A stretch of DNA of 64,000 nucleotides. Source: Boesenbergia rotunda (lineage: Eukaryota; Streptophyta; Magnoliopsida; Zingiberales; Zingiberaceae). A program made the position numbers and the translations under genes. This document shows positions 21,533-31,852 of this stretch, one piece after another (the first letter of the stretch is position 1; every line of letters begins with the position of its first letter). The notes beneath the pieces were generated by a model. It had not been told where the DNA came from, did not search any database, and saw only the letters and a program-made list of their open reading frames with translations. The stretch covers positions 1 through 64,000 of the forward strand of contig JAGFNQ010005229.1 of assembly GCA_024364735.1 (NCBI GenBank), given 5' to 3'.

Positions 21533-22873
21533 TGTTGGTGCCGGAAGCACCATATCGAACCTTGTTTTGATATTGGCAAAGGGTTTAAAGTTAAGTATTA
21601 TTGGCGATCTAACAATACTAATTAAGTGTGCAGGAAAAGTCCTAGGTACACTAGGCACTAAGTCCTGGTTCTAAGAATTGGGCACTAAGTCATGGCCGTG
21701 GGCTCGGCAACTAAGTCCTGACATAAGGTTGGGCAATAAGTCCTGGTCGTGGACTGGGCACCGAAGACCTGGTGAGTAAAACCCAGAGCACTAAGTCCTG
21801 GCAGAGGGCTGGACACCGAAGACCTGGTGAGTAAAGTTGGGCACCATGTCTTGGACGAGGGCTGGGCACCGAAGACCTGGTGAGTAAAGCTGGGCACTAA
21901 GACCTGGTGAGTGAAGCTGGGCACTAAGACTTGATCCGGGGGATTGGGCAAAAGTCCAACTGGAGGAGCCGGTTGGCAAACAGGTAAAATCTCCTGAGAG
22001 GAGTAGGTGAGGACGCATTCCCCGTGGAGGGAACAATAGGCGTCGGTTCGACCTAGGGTTCCATTTGGGAAGCCCAAAGTCAGAACCCAGACAGCTCAGG
22101 CTGTAAATCATAGTTTAATCTATATCATTTATATGCTTGTTGAGTTTTGGAACAAACCCTGGTTGTAGGAACGAAAGGATGAAAGTTTCTGCACTCAGGC
22201 GTCTCAATGGAGTGAGACGCCCTACTAGGCTAGGCGCCTGTGTTGAGACAGGCGCCCCAGTCAAAGGGGTAAACTCCAGCCACTTCGAAGCAAGGCCTCA
22301 AGACCACAACAGAGGTGCCTATGTTAACACAGGCGCCCCAGTCAGCTCAGGCGCCCTGGTTGAGGGGATAAGCGCTGGTCAAGTCTGTGGATTGAGGTTC
22401 TCGCAGGACAGGCCACGTGTCAGGCGCCCCCTTCAACACAAGCGCCCTAGCTACGACTATATAAAGAGGTTCACCCCCTTGGCTTCAATAACAATTGATT
22501 TCAACACATTCGTTCAAGCGCTCTGCTCCGACAAACTCCGTACTCGAGATTCAAGCGCCTACGACGGCCCGCGGCTCCGAACTTCTAACTTCTCCGGTCA
22601 TCGGTATAAAAATAGTTTTATCGCTGTATTTTTTTAAATTCTATATTTGAACTTCATCTTGTAAAACATTTGACGAAATATAGAATTTCCCATCGTAAAC
22701 GGTCAAGGACCGTAGGCCTTGGAGTAGGAGCCAACTGCGACTCTGAACCAAGTAAAAACAAAAGTGTTAGCGATTGTTTTTCTTTTCCGCTGTGCAATTA
22801 CTCTACACTTTCCGAAAAAGTTTTGATGATTGATATTCACCCCCCCCACCTCTATCGATTCAATCCGATCCCA
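21533..22873 (+). repeat. Solo Ty1/copia-type LTR inserted between Tat gag and protease
   Basis: It starts TGTTGGTGCC, with a TTTTGATATTGGCAAAGG block as in the copia LTRs at 27272 and 31853. It ends near ...CACCCCCCC, CTCTATCGATT and ATCCCA, again as in those LTRs. The TATA box TATATAAAG is at 22458-22466 and the U5 motif TTTTCCGCTG at about 22783-22792. A tandem array of GGGCACTAAGTCCTGGTG-like units fills 21650-21945. Three 24-base hairpins lie at 22198-22337. No clean 5-bp target duplication was found, so the edges are approximate or the insertion is old. No internal region accompanies it. Confidence 0.72.
22458..22466 (+). promoter_or_regulatory. TATA box of the solo copia-type LTR
   Basis: TATATAAAG, about 120 bases downstream of the third 24-base GGCGCC-type hairpin. 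Confidence 0.6.
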
Positions 22874-23616
22874 TAGAAGATGCCTTTGTAATTCTTGCGC
22901 ACATTGCAAATTATGAGGTTAAGCGTATCTTCGTGGATACAGGTAGTTCCGTGAACATCCTATACAAGGCCGCCCTAGATCAAATGCAGATTGATGAAGA
23001 TGAACTGCATCTAGTTTCAACTCCGCTCTTCGGATTCACCGGGTATCTAGTGCAGCCGATAGGGCAAATTACCCTATCACTATCGCTAGGTCGTGAGACA
23101 CTGGAGAGGACAAGGAGGACTCCCTTCCTGGTCATCGACGCTCCCTCCTTCTACAACGTCATCCTAGGGCTCCCCACACTCAGCATATTCTAGGCGGTGG
23201 TCTCAGTCTACCACCAGACGATCAAGTTTCTGATAGGCAATCAGGTGGTCGAGGTTAAGGGAGACCAACTAGCGTCTCAGCGATGCTACAGTGGGGAAGT
23301 TAGATCGGATTCCCACAAGAATCCGAAGTCTCACGAAGCTCTGCAGATTGATCTCACCAACCCACGAGAGGAGGAAGGACTCAAAGAAGAATGGAGGGAG
23401 GTTGGGAGCGAAGAGATTCAGATCCACCCTCAACAGACGGAGAAAGTCATGAGGATTGCCACCGACCTTGCACTGGAGCTGAAAAGTTGTCTGATCGACT
23501 GCCTGCAGAGCCATCGAGATGTCTTCACCTGGGCCGCCAAGGAAATCAAAGGAGTCCTCCTGGCTCTAGCCATACATCACTTGCATGTGATCCCTGGAGC
23601 TCGGTCAGTGAAATAG
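22874..23616 (+). pseudogene. Tat-like aspartic protease and linker
   Basis: The retropepsin active site is at the frame start, VDTGSSVNILY (about 22933-22965), followed by FTGYLVQPIGQI and a FYNVILGLPTL end. A TAG at 23191-23193 interrupts, but the frame continues to 23616 through the usual long protease-RT linker. Two further stops (about 23614-23622) precede the RT start. The residues before the active site (AHIANYEVKRIF) lie immediately after the solo LTR, showing that the LTR split the gag-protease frame. Confidence 0.82.
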
Positions 23617-24276
23617 AGGTGAAGGCATTTTGTACCCGAGCAGGACAAGGCTATCAGAGAAAAAGTCAGCAAGCTGTTAAGAGCCGAGCATATAAGGGAA
23701 GTTCAATTCCCGACCTGGTTAGCTAATGTAGTCCTTGTCCCTAAGCCAGGGCGGGTCTGTATTGATTTTGAAATTTGAATAAAGCTTGCCCTTTTCAAAA
23801 TTTGAATAAAGCCTACCCTAAGGATTTTACCCCTTGCCTCGAATAGACCGGTTAGTAGATTCTACGGTCGGTTGTGATTTCATTTCGATGTTGGATGCTT
23901 ATCAAGGCTACCATCAAGTTCCTCTCGCTCCCAAAGACCAGGAGAAAGTTAGCTTTGTGACACAGATGACACGTATTGATATAATGTCATGCCTTTTGGA
24001 TTGCGCAATGTTGGGGCAACTTACCAGCGGATGATGGACAAGGTCTCATGCATTAGATCGGGAGGAACATCAAAGGATATGAAAGACGACTTAGGAGAAA
24101 TGTTCGCCACCCTGAGGGTCAACAAGCTGAAGTTGAACCTTGCTAAGTGCTTGTTCGGGGTGAAGAGTGGTCGGTTCTTGCGATACATGGTGACAGAGAG
24201 GGGAATTGAGGCTAATTCAGAAAAAGTAAAGGCTATTCTGGATATGTCATCCCTTCGCAACTTCAAGGAAGTATAA
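23617..24276 (+). pseudogene. Tat-like reverse transcriptase lacking the YVDD segment
   Basis: RT is recognisable in several frames: a VSKLLRAEHIREVQFP-like start, then DFISMLDAYQGYHQVPL with the first catalytic Asp (about 23875-23930), and MPFGLRNVGATYQRMM (23989-24036). Directly after MMDKV the sequence jumps to SKDMKDDLGEMFATL, so the stretch that should hold the YVDD box is missing. A local near-duplication of an AAATTTGAATAAAGC segment lies at about 23771-23812. The enzyme cannot be active. Confidence 0.82.
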
Positions 24277-24348
24277 CGACTGAATGGTAGAATCACGGCT
24301 CTATCCAGGTTCATCTCCAAGTCTGCAGATAGGACCCTATCATTCTTC

Positions 24349-24870
24349 ATGATTTTGAGAAAGGCAAGTAAATTCAACAGGAATGACCAATGTGAGAAGG
24401 CATTTGCCGATCTGATGGCCTATCTCGCTAAACTCCCTATCCTCTACAAGCCAGTGGAGGGGGAGACATTATTTATCTACCTATCTACAGTAGAACAAGC
24501 GGTGGGCTCTATGCTCATCCGAGAAGAAGGCATTGTGCAATATCCTATATGCTTCTTCGGACATCTCCTGAAGGATTCCGAGACGCAATACACCACGATG
24601 GAGAAACTGTCATATGCTCTAGTTTTAATGGCCCAGAGGCTATGGCCCTACTTCTTAGCACATCCTGTCGTGGTTCTCACCAACAACCCGCTAGCACGGG
24701 TCCTCACCAATCCCGAAGCTTTACGTCGGCTGATCAAATGGACGACATTGCTATGTGAATACGGGATTGAGTACCAGTCTCGTACTGTTATCAAGACACA
24801 AGCTCTCTCGGATTTCATTCTCGAGATTATCCCAGAGCCCGAGGCGAGGGAGTCTAGAAGATCAATGTAG
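24349..24870 (+). pseudogene. Tat-like RNase H (RT-linked)
   Basis: A 173-codon open frame with the connection/RNase H pattern: FIYLSTVEQAVGSMLIREE, YPICFFGHLL, ETQYTTMEKLSYALV, RLWPYFLAHPVVVLTNNPL, and LIKWTTLLCEYGIEYQSRT. The first catalytic Asp of the usual YLxxS region is not preserved, as is common in elements carrying a second RNase H. It continues in another frame into the next domain. Confidence 0.8.
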
Positions 24871-25340
24871 ATGGGTCTTTTAATAGCAAGCACAGCGGAG
24901 TTGGGGTGTTAATGGTCTCCCCCCGAGGGGATACATTATATTTATCTATTCGGCTCCACTTCAAAGCCACCAACAATGATGTTGAATATGAGGCGATCCT
25001 AGCATGCCTGCAAGCAGCCAAGCATGTGGGAGCTACTCAAGTCATTGTACATTCGGACTCTCAGCTTATGGCACAACAAATGAAAGGCGACTATGAAGTC
25101 AGGTGTGAACGTCTGCAAAAGTATGTAGCCCTCTATGAGCAGCTAAAAGCTTCGTTCACGAAGGTTATCCTGCAGATGATCTCTCGGGCCGACAATGTCA
25201 AGGCCGATGAACTAGCCATGTTGGCTAGCTCTATCTCGACCTGGCAGTTAAATGAGCCTAGTGCCCTGGAAGAGATTGTAGCTCAGATTGGAGAGGAGAC
25301 GGAAGGCAACACCGTAGCTGATTGGAGAGATCCATATGTT
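24866..25340 (+). pseudogene. Second (archaeal-type) RNase H of Tat element
   Basis: It begins with VDGSF, out of frame with the preceding RNase H, and continues in the frame 24906-25361. The expected acidic residues are visible: Asp in VDGSF, Glu in NNDVEYEAIL, Asp in VIVHSDSQL, and Asp in SRADNVKADELA. This additional domain is characteristic of Tat elements. The reading frame runs into the flanking copia-type LTR at 25341, so the final codons are foreign. Confidence 0.82.
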
Positions 25341-26342
25341 TGTTGGAACTTGGATGGCTAGAGAGGGGGGAGGGTGAATATAGCCAGACACAAAAATCAC
25401 TTTCACTTAACAGATTTCTGCACTTCAAGGGTTAGTAGCACAGCGGAAGAAATGCAAAACAGAGTAGAACTGCAGAAATGAAAAGCAACCCAAAAACGCT
25501 AACAAGGAGGGTTTACAAGGTTCAGGGATAACTTGCCCCTACTCCTTGGCGTGCCCGTGAGGTGGGCGATCCCTTGATCGTCGGCAGATCAAGCCCCGAA
25601 AATCCGGATATCAAATATAACCTCCATCTTGGTGGAGTAACCACTCCATAGCGGGTTCAACAGAATAATGGAAATAAGCACAAGAACCACAAGAGAAGCT
25701 TACAGAGCACTTAGGACAGAAAGAACACAAGCGAACTCCTCACCGAGCTCCACTCAGCACATATCTCACGCAAGAACTCCCTCTTCATGTCTTCTTGCTG
25801 ATGGACTCGCCAAGATCCATGTTTCTTCTTCCAAGCGCTCAAGTATGCAATGTCGCTCAAAGCTTCAGCTGTCCAGAGTGATGCACAACAGATGGAGAAG
25901 CAGCTTGTCGCCAGAAGCAGAGAAGTGATCAAGTGTTCTCCGTGTTCTCCTGAGGCTTCATAGCTACCAAGCCCTTAAGCCTCTCCCACTGATCGCCAGG
26001 TCACAGCCACCTCTCTGCAACTCCCAGCTGCTCAACTGTAACTGCCCACCTACCAATGAGCTCTCTTGGACTCCCTGAGCTTCCCTCAGGCGAGCCCCAG
26101 TCAGCAGCTCCAATAGCGCCAGCATCCGTTGCAACCTGAGATGGATCCCTACCAAACCTGATGTAGCAAAAGCCTCTGTTTGACTCTCCTTATGTAAGCC
26201 TGATTCATCTGTACACTTAGCAGCTCATTAGAACAGCAAATCAATAGAAGATCAAAACATCAGAACATATCGGTGGTGATCAGAAGAGAAATAGAACACA
26301 ATCAGAACTTTGACCGCGTTTTTGAATTAAAGCTGCCAGCTA

Positions 26343-26910
26343 CTGATCGGTCACCGGACCGATCAGAGGGACTCCTGATCGGTCACCAGACCGATCAGGA
26401 TGGGTTCAGACTGATCAGGCTCCAGCCTAATCGGTCCCCAGTGAGAAACCCGAAATCTAGACTTTCTGGTGATCGACACCAGACCAATCCAGCACCAGCC
26501 GGGTTTCCTCCAGCTTCATTCTGCCACACCCCTGATAGGTCACCAAACCGATCAGGTTGTGGCCTGATCGGTCTGGGGACCAATCAAGACACTTCCTGAC
26601 TGATCAGGCTCCAACCTGATCGGTTATAGTGAGAAACCTACGTCAATTTATCGTTCATCAGAACGATCTGAATAGTATCCCTGATCGGTCACCAGACCGA
26701 TCAAGAGCCGAGCAGTAAGGTTCCCAAAGTCATTGTAAGCTCCCTGATCGATCACCAGACCGATCAGGAGCCGAACAATAGGTTTGCCAAAGTCACTGTA
26801 TGCTCTCTGATCGGTCACCAGACCGATCAGACATCGCTGGATCGGTCACCAGACCGATCCACGAGCGAACTCCATGCTAACTTCCCTGATCGGTCACCAG
26901 ATTGATCCAG
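26343..26910 (-). repeat. Array of GATCGGTC hairpins upstream of the LTR TATA box
   Basis: The typical unit is arm CTGATCGGTC, loop ACCA, then the exact reverse complement of the arm (24 bases). About nine units are whole or lightly mutated, spaced 30-90 bases apart. Single half-sites lie between them. Confidence 0.85.
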
Positions 26911-27021
26911 GCAAGGACAAACCCACTCTAAGTCAAGAGAACTAGCTCCCAGCCTCCCCTGACTTGTGCTCAGTCCCTCGGACCAAGACTCCGTGCTCAG
27001 TTTCACTCATCGGGACTTCAA

Positions 27022-27270
27022 CCTAGCCCTCCAAGCTAGGACCTGGCTTCACTCACCAGGATTTCAATCACCTAGCTTCCCAAGCTAGGACCTGGCCCTC
27101 CAAGCCAGGGTTTATTCAGCCTAGCCCTCTAAGCTAGGACCTGAACCTCCAAGCCAGGATTTCATCAACCTAGCCCTCCAAGCTAGGATCTGGCCCTCCA
27201 AGCCAGGGTTTCATCAGCCTAGCCCTCCAAGCTAGGACCTGACCCTCCAAGCCAGGATTTCATCAACCTA
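27022..27270 (-). repeat. Alternating hairpin array, stems CCTAGC and CCTGGC, loop TTGGAGG
   Basis: On the minus strand, units CCTAGCTTGGAGGGCTAGG and CCTGGCTTGGAGGGCCAGG alternate, with a few one-arm mismatches. The loop is constant while both stem arms change together. The same loop occurs in the plus-strand arrays at 31619-31724 and 36815-36949. Confidence 0.85.
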
Positions 27271-27271
27271 G

Positions 27272-28230
27272 TGTTAGAGCAATCGACCCTAAGATGGTCC
27301 GGAGTGACCATAGGTTTTGATGTTTGGGCAAAGGATTTAAGTTAGGTTTTCCCTTGTATTCTTATATGCGTATGTTGAGTGTGCAGGTTGTACAGGTTAC
27401 GCATATGGACATGACTGGACGGCCTCAGTACGGTGAAGGATGGCATGGAGGCAAGCTGGAGGCTTGCGTGCACATCCGAGGGACCTTGGAGAGCAGGGAC
27501 GATGAGCTGATGGGCTCGAACTTTGAGGCGTACGTGAAGGGTGGCATGGAGGCAAACTGGAGGTTTGCGTGCGCATCCGAGGGACGAGGGCCGAAGATGA
27601 AGAGGGCGCGAAGGCAACAGTCGAGGCTGCGGAGGAGGAGTCAGTCGAGTCATGAGGATCGAGTGCTGTGTGAATGTACTCGGGAAAGGGTTCAGCTAGG
27701 GACCAATCGACTGCCCCCAAGGGTTCAGCTAGGGACCAGTCGACTACCCTGGGGGCAGTCGACTGGTAGGTGGCTGGTGAGCTGGCAAATTCGAACGTTG
27801 GGAGTGTCAACGGTCGAATTTGGCTGGCACCAGTCGCCCTGGGGGCAGTCGACTGGTAGCGAGAAATCAGCCCCGAGTCCTATTTAAAGAGGACGTCGTG
27901 GTGCCTGAGTTTCTTGACGAAACTTGTCTTGGTTAAGGGCAAGTTAGTAGTCTTCGTGTCCAGAGCTTTGGTTGGTGTTGTGGTGAGGTTTCTCCACCCA
28001 CAAGGAGCGACACGTGATAGCCGGAGGTTATCCGGGGAGTGATCCACCGACGGATTGTTGGATTAGTCACCCGGCCGGGGTGGATACCAACTAAATACGG
28101 TTTGTTAGCATTGTTCCTTTGTTTTTATTGTTTATTATTATTGTTCCCGCTGCGCATACTAACAACGTAGGAAGAACATGCCGAGATTTACTATTCACCC
28201 CCTCTAGCAAGGCGTATCGATCCTAACAGT
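27272..28230 (+). repeat. 5' LTR of element A
   Basis: It runs from TGTTAGAGCAATCGACCC to ATCGATCCTAACA (959 bases). The TATA box TATTTAAA starts at 27881 and the U5 motif CCGCTGCGC is near 28147. Two hairpins of the CAGTCGACTG family lie at 27735-27767 and 27829-27857, just upstream of the TATA box, plus a tandemly duplicated half-unit before them (about 27690-27735). Confidence 0.92.
27881..27888 (+). promoter_or_regulatory. TATA box of element A 5' LTR
   Basis: TATTTAAA, conserved at 32416 and 37658 in the sister LTRs, 24 bases after a CAGTCGACTG hairpin. Confidence 0.6.
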
Positions 28231-28232
28231 TG

Positions 28233-28244
28233 GTATCAGAGCGA
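28233..28244 (+). other. Primer-binding site (tRNA-iMet), element A
   Basis: TGGTATCAGAGC two bases after the LTR end at 28230. Confidence 0.95.
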
Positions 28245-28294
28245 AGGACCGCTCTTGATCGGACTAACCGCCGAGGGAGCATACGCTAGAGGAA

Positions 28295-29899
28295 ATGGAA
28301 GGTGAAGGTTCACTTGGGGACGAGATCTACACACCACCGGCCTACGACAATGAAGATTTTGCGTATTGGAAGGCGAGGATCGAGATGTGGTTCAGAATGG
28401 ATTGGGCATGCCGAATTGCGCTTGAAGAGCCATTCAAAGTTCCAAAGGACAAGCACAGGAAGAAGCTTCGTCCTAGATATTGGGACAAAGAGCAACAAGA
28501 ACGATTCCGGACCAATGAGAAGGTAACAAATATTTTGGTTGATATATTACCTAACGACATCTTGAGTTGTGTAGGGTCATATCAAAGTGCATGTGAATTA
28601 TAGAGCAAGGTGAAAGAGTATCATGAGACTCCTACAAAAATTCAAGAGCCTAAGGAGGAAAGCCCCGTGATTCAAGAAGAGGAAGAAGAAAGTGAAGAAT
28701 CGTCAACCTCCTCAAGAGAAGAAGAGGAAGAGGTCTCCACCTCAAGGATTGAGGGGGAGGAGAGATCCATTTCCATGCTGAATCAAGAGGAGGCATCCAC
28801 ATTATCAAAAGTTGAAGAAGTCTCAACCTCCACCAAAGCAAGGAACAAAGATCACATTATATGCTTTGGTTGCAATGAAAAAGGGCACTACAAGGATAAG
28901 TGCCCAAAAGGTAAAAAGGAGGTACTCTCTAAACCCGGGTCCATTGGGTTAAAATCTAATATGAATTATAGGAATGGAGGAGCCCAAGAGAGAAAAATGA
29001 AGATTAGATGCTTCACATGTGGTGAGCTAGGGCACTACCACACCAAGTGCCCAAAGAAAGGTGAAACAAAGAAAATGGAGCATCTAAGAAGATGGGAAAA
29101 GGAAGAAAGAAGGAAGAGAAGAAGCTCACAACAAGAAAGGATTACAAGGGTAAGGGAGGTACCCTCTAACCCTAGTTTAAAAAGAAATTCGATTTCATGT
29201 TCTTCTTTACATTTCAAAAATCATGTTAATTACCCACCCATGCATGCTAGAACTCATGAGAATTGTTTATTTGTGCATAGTCATAGATTTAAGTACAGTG
29301 ATAGGACTAAGGGTAATAAGGTAGATCATAACCCTAAGAAAAGCATGCATCATGATAGACCTAAGACTTGGGTACCTAAGGATCAAGGCATTGACCCCAA
29401 GAAGGGGAGACAAATGCCTAAGAAAATGGATAGGTCTAGAAATGTCCAAAGTGGACATATGGAATCCAAGGTTAGAGGGCTAAAAAGGGAAAATCAAGCC
29501 TTAAGGGAAAGGCTTGATACGTTAGAGAAGACCTTAGAAAGATTCAAGATTGGATCTAAAGGTCTAGACATGGTGTTCGGTAGCATCAAACCCAACTATG
29601 ATAGGTCGGGATTGGGGTACCGATCTAAGACCTCCAAGGGCAATGGAAAGAAGTATGCTGGGAAAGCATACAATCTTAGTAAGGAGGGAAGGTCCAAGGA
29701 TGGCAAGGGGATGCCATCCAAGGGTAAAAAGAGTGACCTAACCAAGGACAAGGTGTCCAAGTTTAAAAAGGTCAACTGTGTAAGCCAAGAGTCACCGGTG
29801 GCACACCGGTGTGGCCTAGTGTGGATTGAGTCACCTAGGGAGGTGGCTAAGGCTAAGAGCTCAAGGGGGAGCTCTAGGAGCCTTTGGGGTCCATGGTAA
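28295..29899 (+). pseudogene. Copia gag of element A (one nonsense codon)
   Basis: The start ATG is 50 bases after the PBS. Residues 1-103 match the SIRE-type gag N-terminus (DNEDFAYWKARIEMWFRM; NILVDILPNDIL). A TAG at 28601-28603 interrupts the frame, which is otherwise open to 29899. A Glu/Ser-rich spacer follows, then two CCHC knuckles, CFGCNEKGHYKDKC (about 28862-28903) and CFTCGELGHYHTKC (about 29009-29050), a basic region, and a coiled-coil-like segment (LKRENQALRERLDTLEKTLE, about 29480-29540). The C-terminus is Lys/Ser-rich. Gag would assemble particles and bind RNA. No pol follows. Confidence 0.88.
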
Positions 29900-31838
29900 A
29901 TGGATCTCAAAAGTTTCTCCCTTAGAAAATTAGGTGAAATGTGCCAAAAAGGGTGGGGAGACTTGGGTAAGTCTTAATCATAGATTTTGGCACATCAAAA
30001 GGAGAATTTAGGGAGAAAAGGTGAAAAAGGAGCTATAATTCACAAAATTAAGGTTTAATGGACAAATACCATGTAACTCAATGGTAGAAATGAACTATGA
30101 TCAAGGATAAGAGGATACACTGAAGAGAAGTGAGAATTAGAACTTTTAGGATGAGTTTAATTGATACACTTTAGAGAGATTTGAGTTTCGTGCCAATCTT
30201 GGGATCCGGAGTACATATATTTGGAAACGTATTTTCCCAAGTAGATATTGGCTTCACAAATCTCCCCACGAAATTTCATAAATTTTGGAGATTTGTAGAA
30301 TTATTTATGGATTACTGAATTTGGACTGAAAATCAAGTATCAGTCGACTGGCCTGGGGGCAGTCGACTGGTCTCAAGCCCAGAAACATTCTGTGGGGCAG
30401 TCGACTCGTTTGTAAGCTGAAATTGAAAATAAGAATGTTGGCTAATCAGAAATTGCAAACTTGGTTATGAGATATGGTTTAGGATTAAAATTCTTGGTTA
30501 TGATTTCACATTCCTTGAATAAAGTGTTATCCCATGATTTGATAAGAATTTATTGGATTTTATGGAAATCAAGAAGGATTGATAAGGTTCCCTAGGTATC
30601 TAAGATTTAGAGGTTAAACAGAGAATATTGAGGACAATTCCATGTGTCGAATTATGATGAGTAGATTTGACAAACACATGGAATTAGAAACGAATTTGAA
30701 AGTTGATACTTAATGTAAAATTCTTAAGAAACTTAGATGTGTATCAAAAGTCAAGCACACTTGATATTTCCATGATATCATATTTTTCTAGGATAGGGTA
30801 TATCCTAGTAAGTGTGCTTGCAATCTTTAGAGTTTTTAAGATTGTGTTGAGTTCTTTTTGGCACCTAGGAAAAAATTGCTTAGGGCAAGTCTATGATAGT
30901 GTCAAAGGGGGAAGAACTCGGGTGTTGGGTTGTGTATGACTCAACGTGGTGTCTAGGAGGTTAAGTTGGGTAGAACTTAACCTGGGAAAAATGAAAATTG
31001 GGAGAAGGCATGGGTTAAGGGGGAGGTTGTCTCCTATTTGCCTTAATTTTCATAAGAAAACTTTTGGGTTTTGTACCAAACTTGGGAATGGGGATAGATA
31101 CATGGTGAAATATATTTTTCCCAAGTAGGTATGGGTACCACAAAGTTCTCCACGAAATTTGGAATTTTTGGAGATTTGTGGAATTTCTGGCGCGTTTCTG
31201 AAATTCGGCCAGAAAACTAATTATCAGAGTATCAGTCGACTGCCCTGGGGGCAGTCGACTGGTCAGGGCTGGTGTGGGTATCCAGCAGCTGACTTGGGTC
31301 CAAGTGATAAGAAACATGTGTATGGGGGTCTAGTACACTGTGTTTAGGATCATTGGGGATTAAAAGAACCAATAATTGGGATATTATTGGGGTCTTTTTG
31401 ATGTATGGCAAAGGGGGAGAAGTTTGGATTTAAGTTGGGAAACTAAACTTACCTTTGCTAGAAACCCTAGGTTTAGGGTGAGCTGAGATTAAGGGGGAGC
31501 ATGGTTGCTCCATTCTTGGCGTAAGGGGAACCTTGGAGAGGTTCTTAAAAAGCCTTTGTAAGTCCAGTGTAAGGGGGAGCTTGGGAAAAGCTTTAAAAAG
31601 CCCGGTTTGGTAGAAAATCCTAACTTGGAGGATTAGGTGGGAAAAGTTCTAGCTTGGAGGGCTAGGTGTTTGAAAATCCTAACTTGGAGGGCTAAGTGTA
31701 AAATTCCTAACTTGGAGGGTTAGGTGTGGGATGCCTTGGGATAGGATCCAGTTATGCATTGCATATGGATTCATTTAGCATTGTTTTTGCTATTTACTAC
31801 TATCTTGCTTTCCTAACTTATACGGATTGCCAAACATC
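29900..31838 (+). other. 3' non-coding region of element A with internal duplication and hairpins
   Basis: Nearly 2 kb without coding potential. Two diverged direct copies of a roughly 250-300-base segment, each with a CCCAAGTAG...TATTGG/TATGGG block and a following TTTTGGAGATTTGT block, lie at about 30180-30310 and 31060-31230. Each is followed by a CAGTCGACTG hairpin (30339-30371; 31231-31263). The four-unit TTGGAGG-loop hairpin array is at 31619-31724. Confidence 0.7.
31619..31724 (+). repeat. TTGGAGG-loop hairpin array, element A
   Basis: Four units upstream of the polypurine tract. The clearest is CCTAACTTGGAGGGTTAGG; another has CTAGC/GCTAG arms, and two have a one-arm mismatch. They are spaced about 25-30 bases apart. 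Confidence 0.85.
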
Positions 31839-31852
31839 AAAAAGGGGGAGAT
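31839..31852 (+). other. Polypurine tract, element A
   Basis: AAAAAGGGGGAGAT directly before the 3' LTR; identical on the minus strand in element B and before the element C LTR. Confidence 0.88.

Larger units (their letters stand above)
20225..25340 (+). mobile_element. Tat-like Ty3/gypsy element with second RNase H, degenerate
   Basis: Order: gag, [inserted solo copia LTR], protease, RT, RNase H, and a second archaeal-type RNase H. The extra RNase H is diagnostic of the Tat clade. Every domain carries stops or frameshifts and RT lacks its catalytic segment. The element is cut at 25340 by a minus-strand copia-type LTR. Its integrase and 3' LTR were not found in the window. Confidence 0.82.
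25341..27271 (-). repeat. Minus-strand copia-type LTR piece with two hairpin arrays
   Basis: The left edge TGTTGGAACTTGG followed by CTAGAGAGGGGGGAGGGTG is the reverse complement of a SIRE-like LTR end (compare 32999 and 43145). The U5 motif CAGCGGAAG (25442-25450) and a minus-strand TATA-like TTACATAAGGAG near 26190 support this orientation. Upstream of that box (higher coordinates) are about nine GATCGGTC/GACCGATC hairpins (26343-26910). Beyond these is an array of CCTAGC/CCTGGC hairpins with a fixed loop (27022-27270). The right side is cut by element A at 27272, so the start of this LTR is not identified. Confidence 0.65.

Noticed and set aside
22933..25361. Endogenous pararetrovirus (caulimovirid) origin of the protease-RT-RNase H block
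   Set aside because: The second RNase H, Tat-type gag and gag-protease order point to a Tat retrotransposon; no movement protein or viral coat motifs were seen.
26343..26910. Regularly spaced hairpins considered as a CRISPR array
   Set aside because: Spacing and half-sites are irregular, the units are diverged, and the context is a plant LTR.
27324..27887. 187-codon frame in the element A LTR (and its copies at 31905 and 37292)
   Set aside because: It lies within U3 through the hairpins and TATA box, differs in length between LTR copies through indels, and has equally long antisense frames. Chance openness of GC-rich sequence is the simplest reading.
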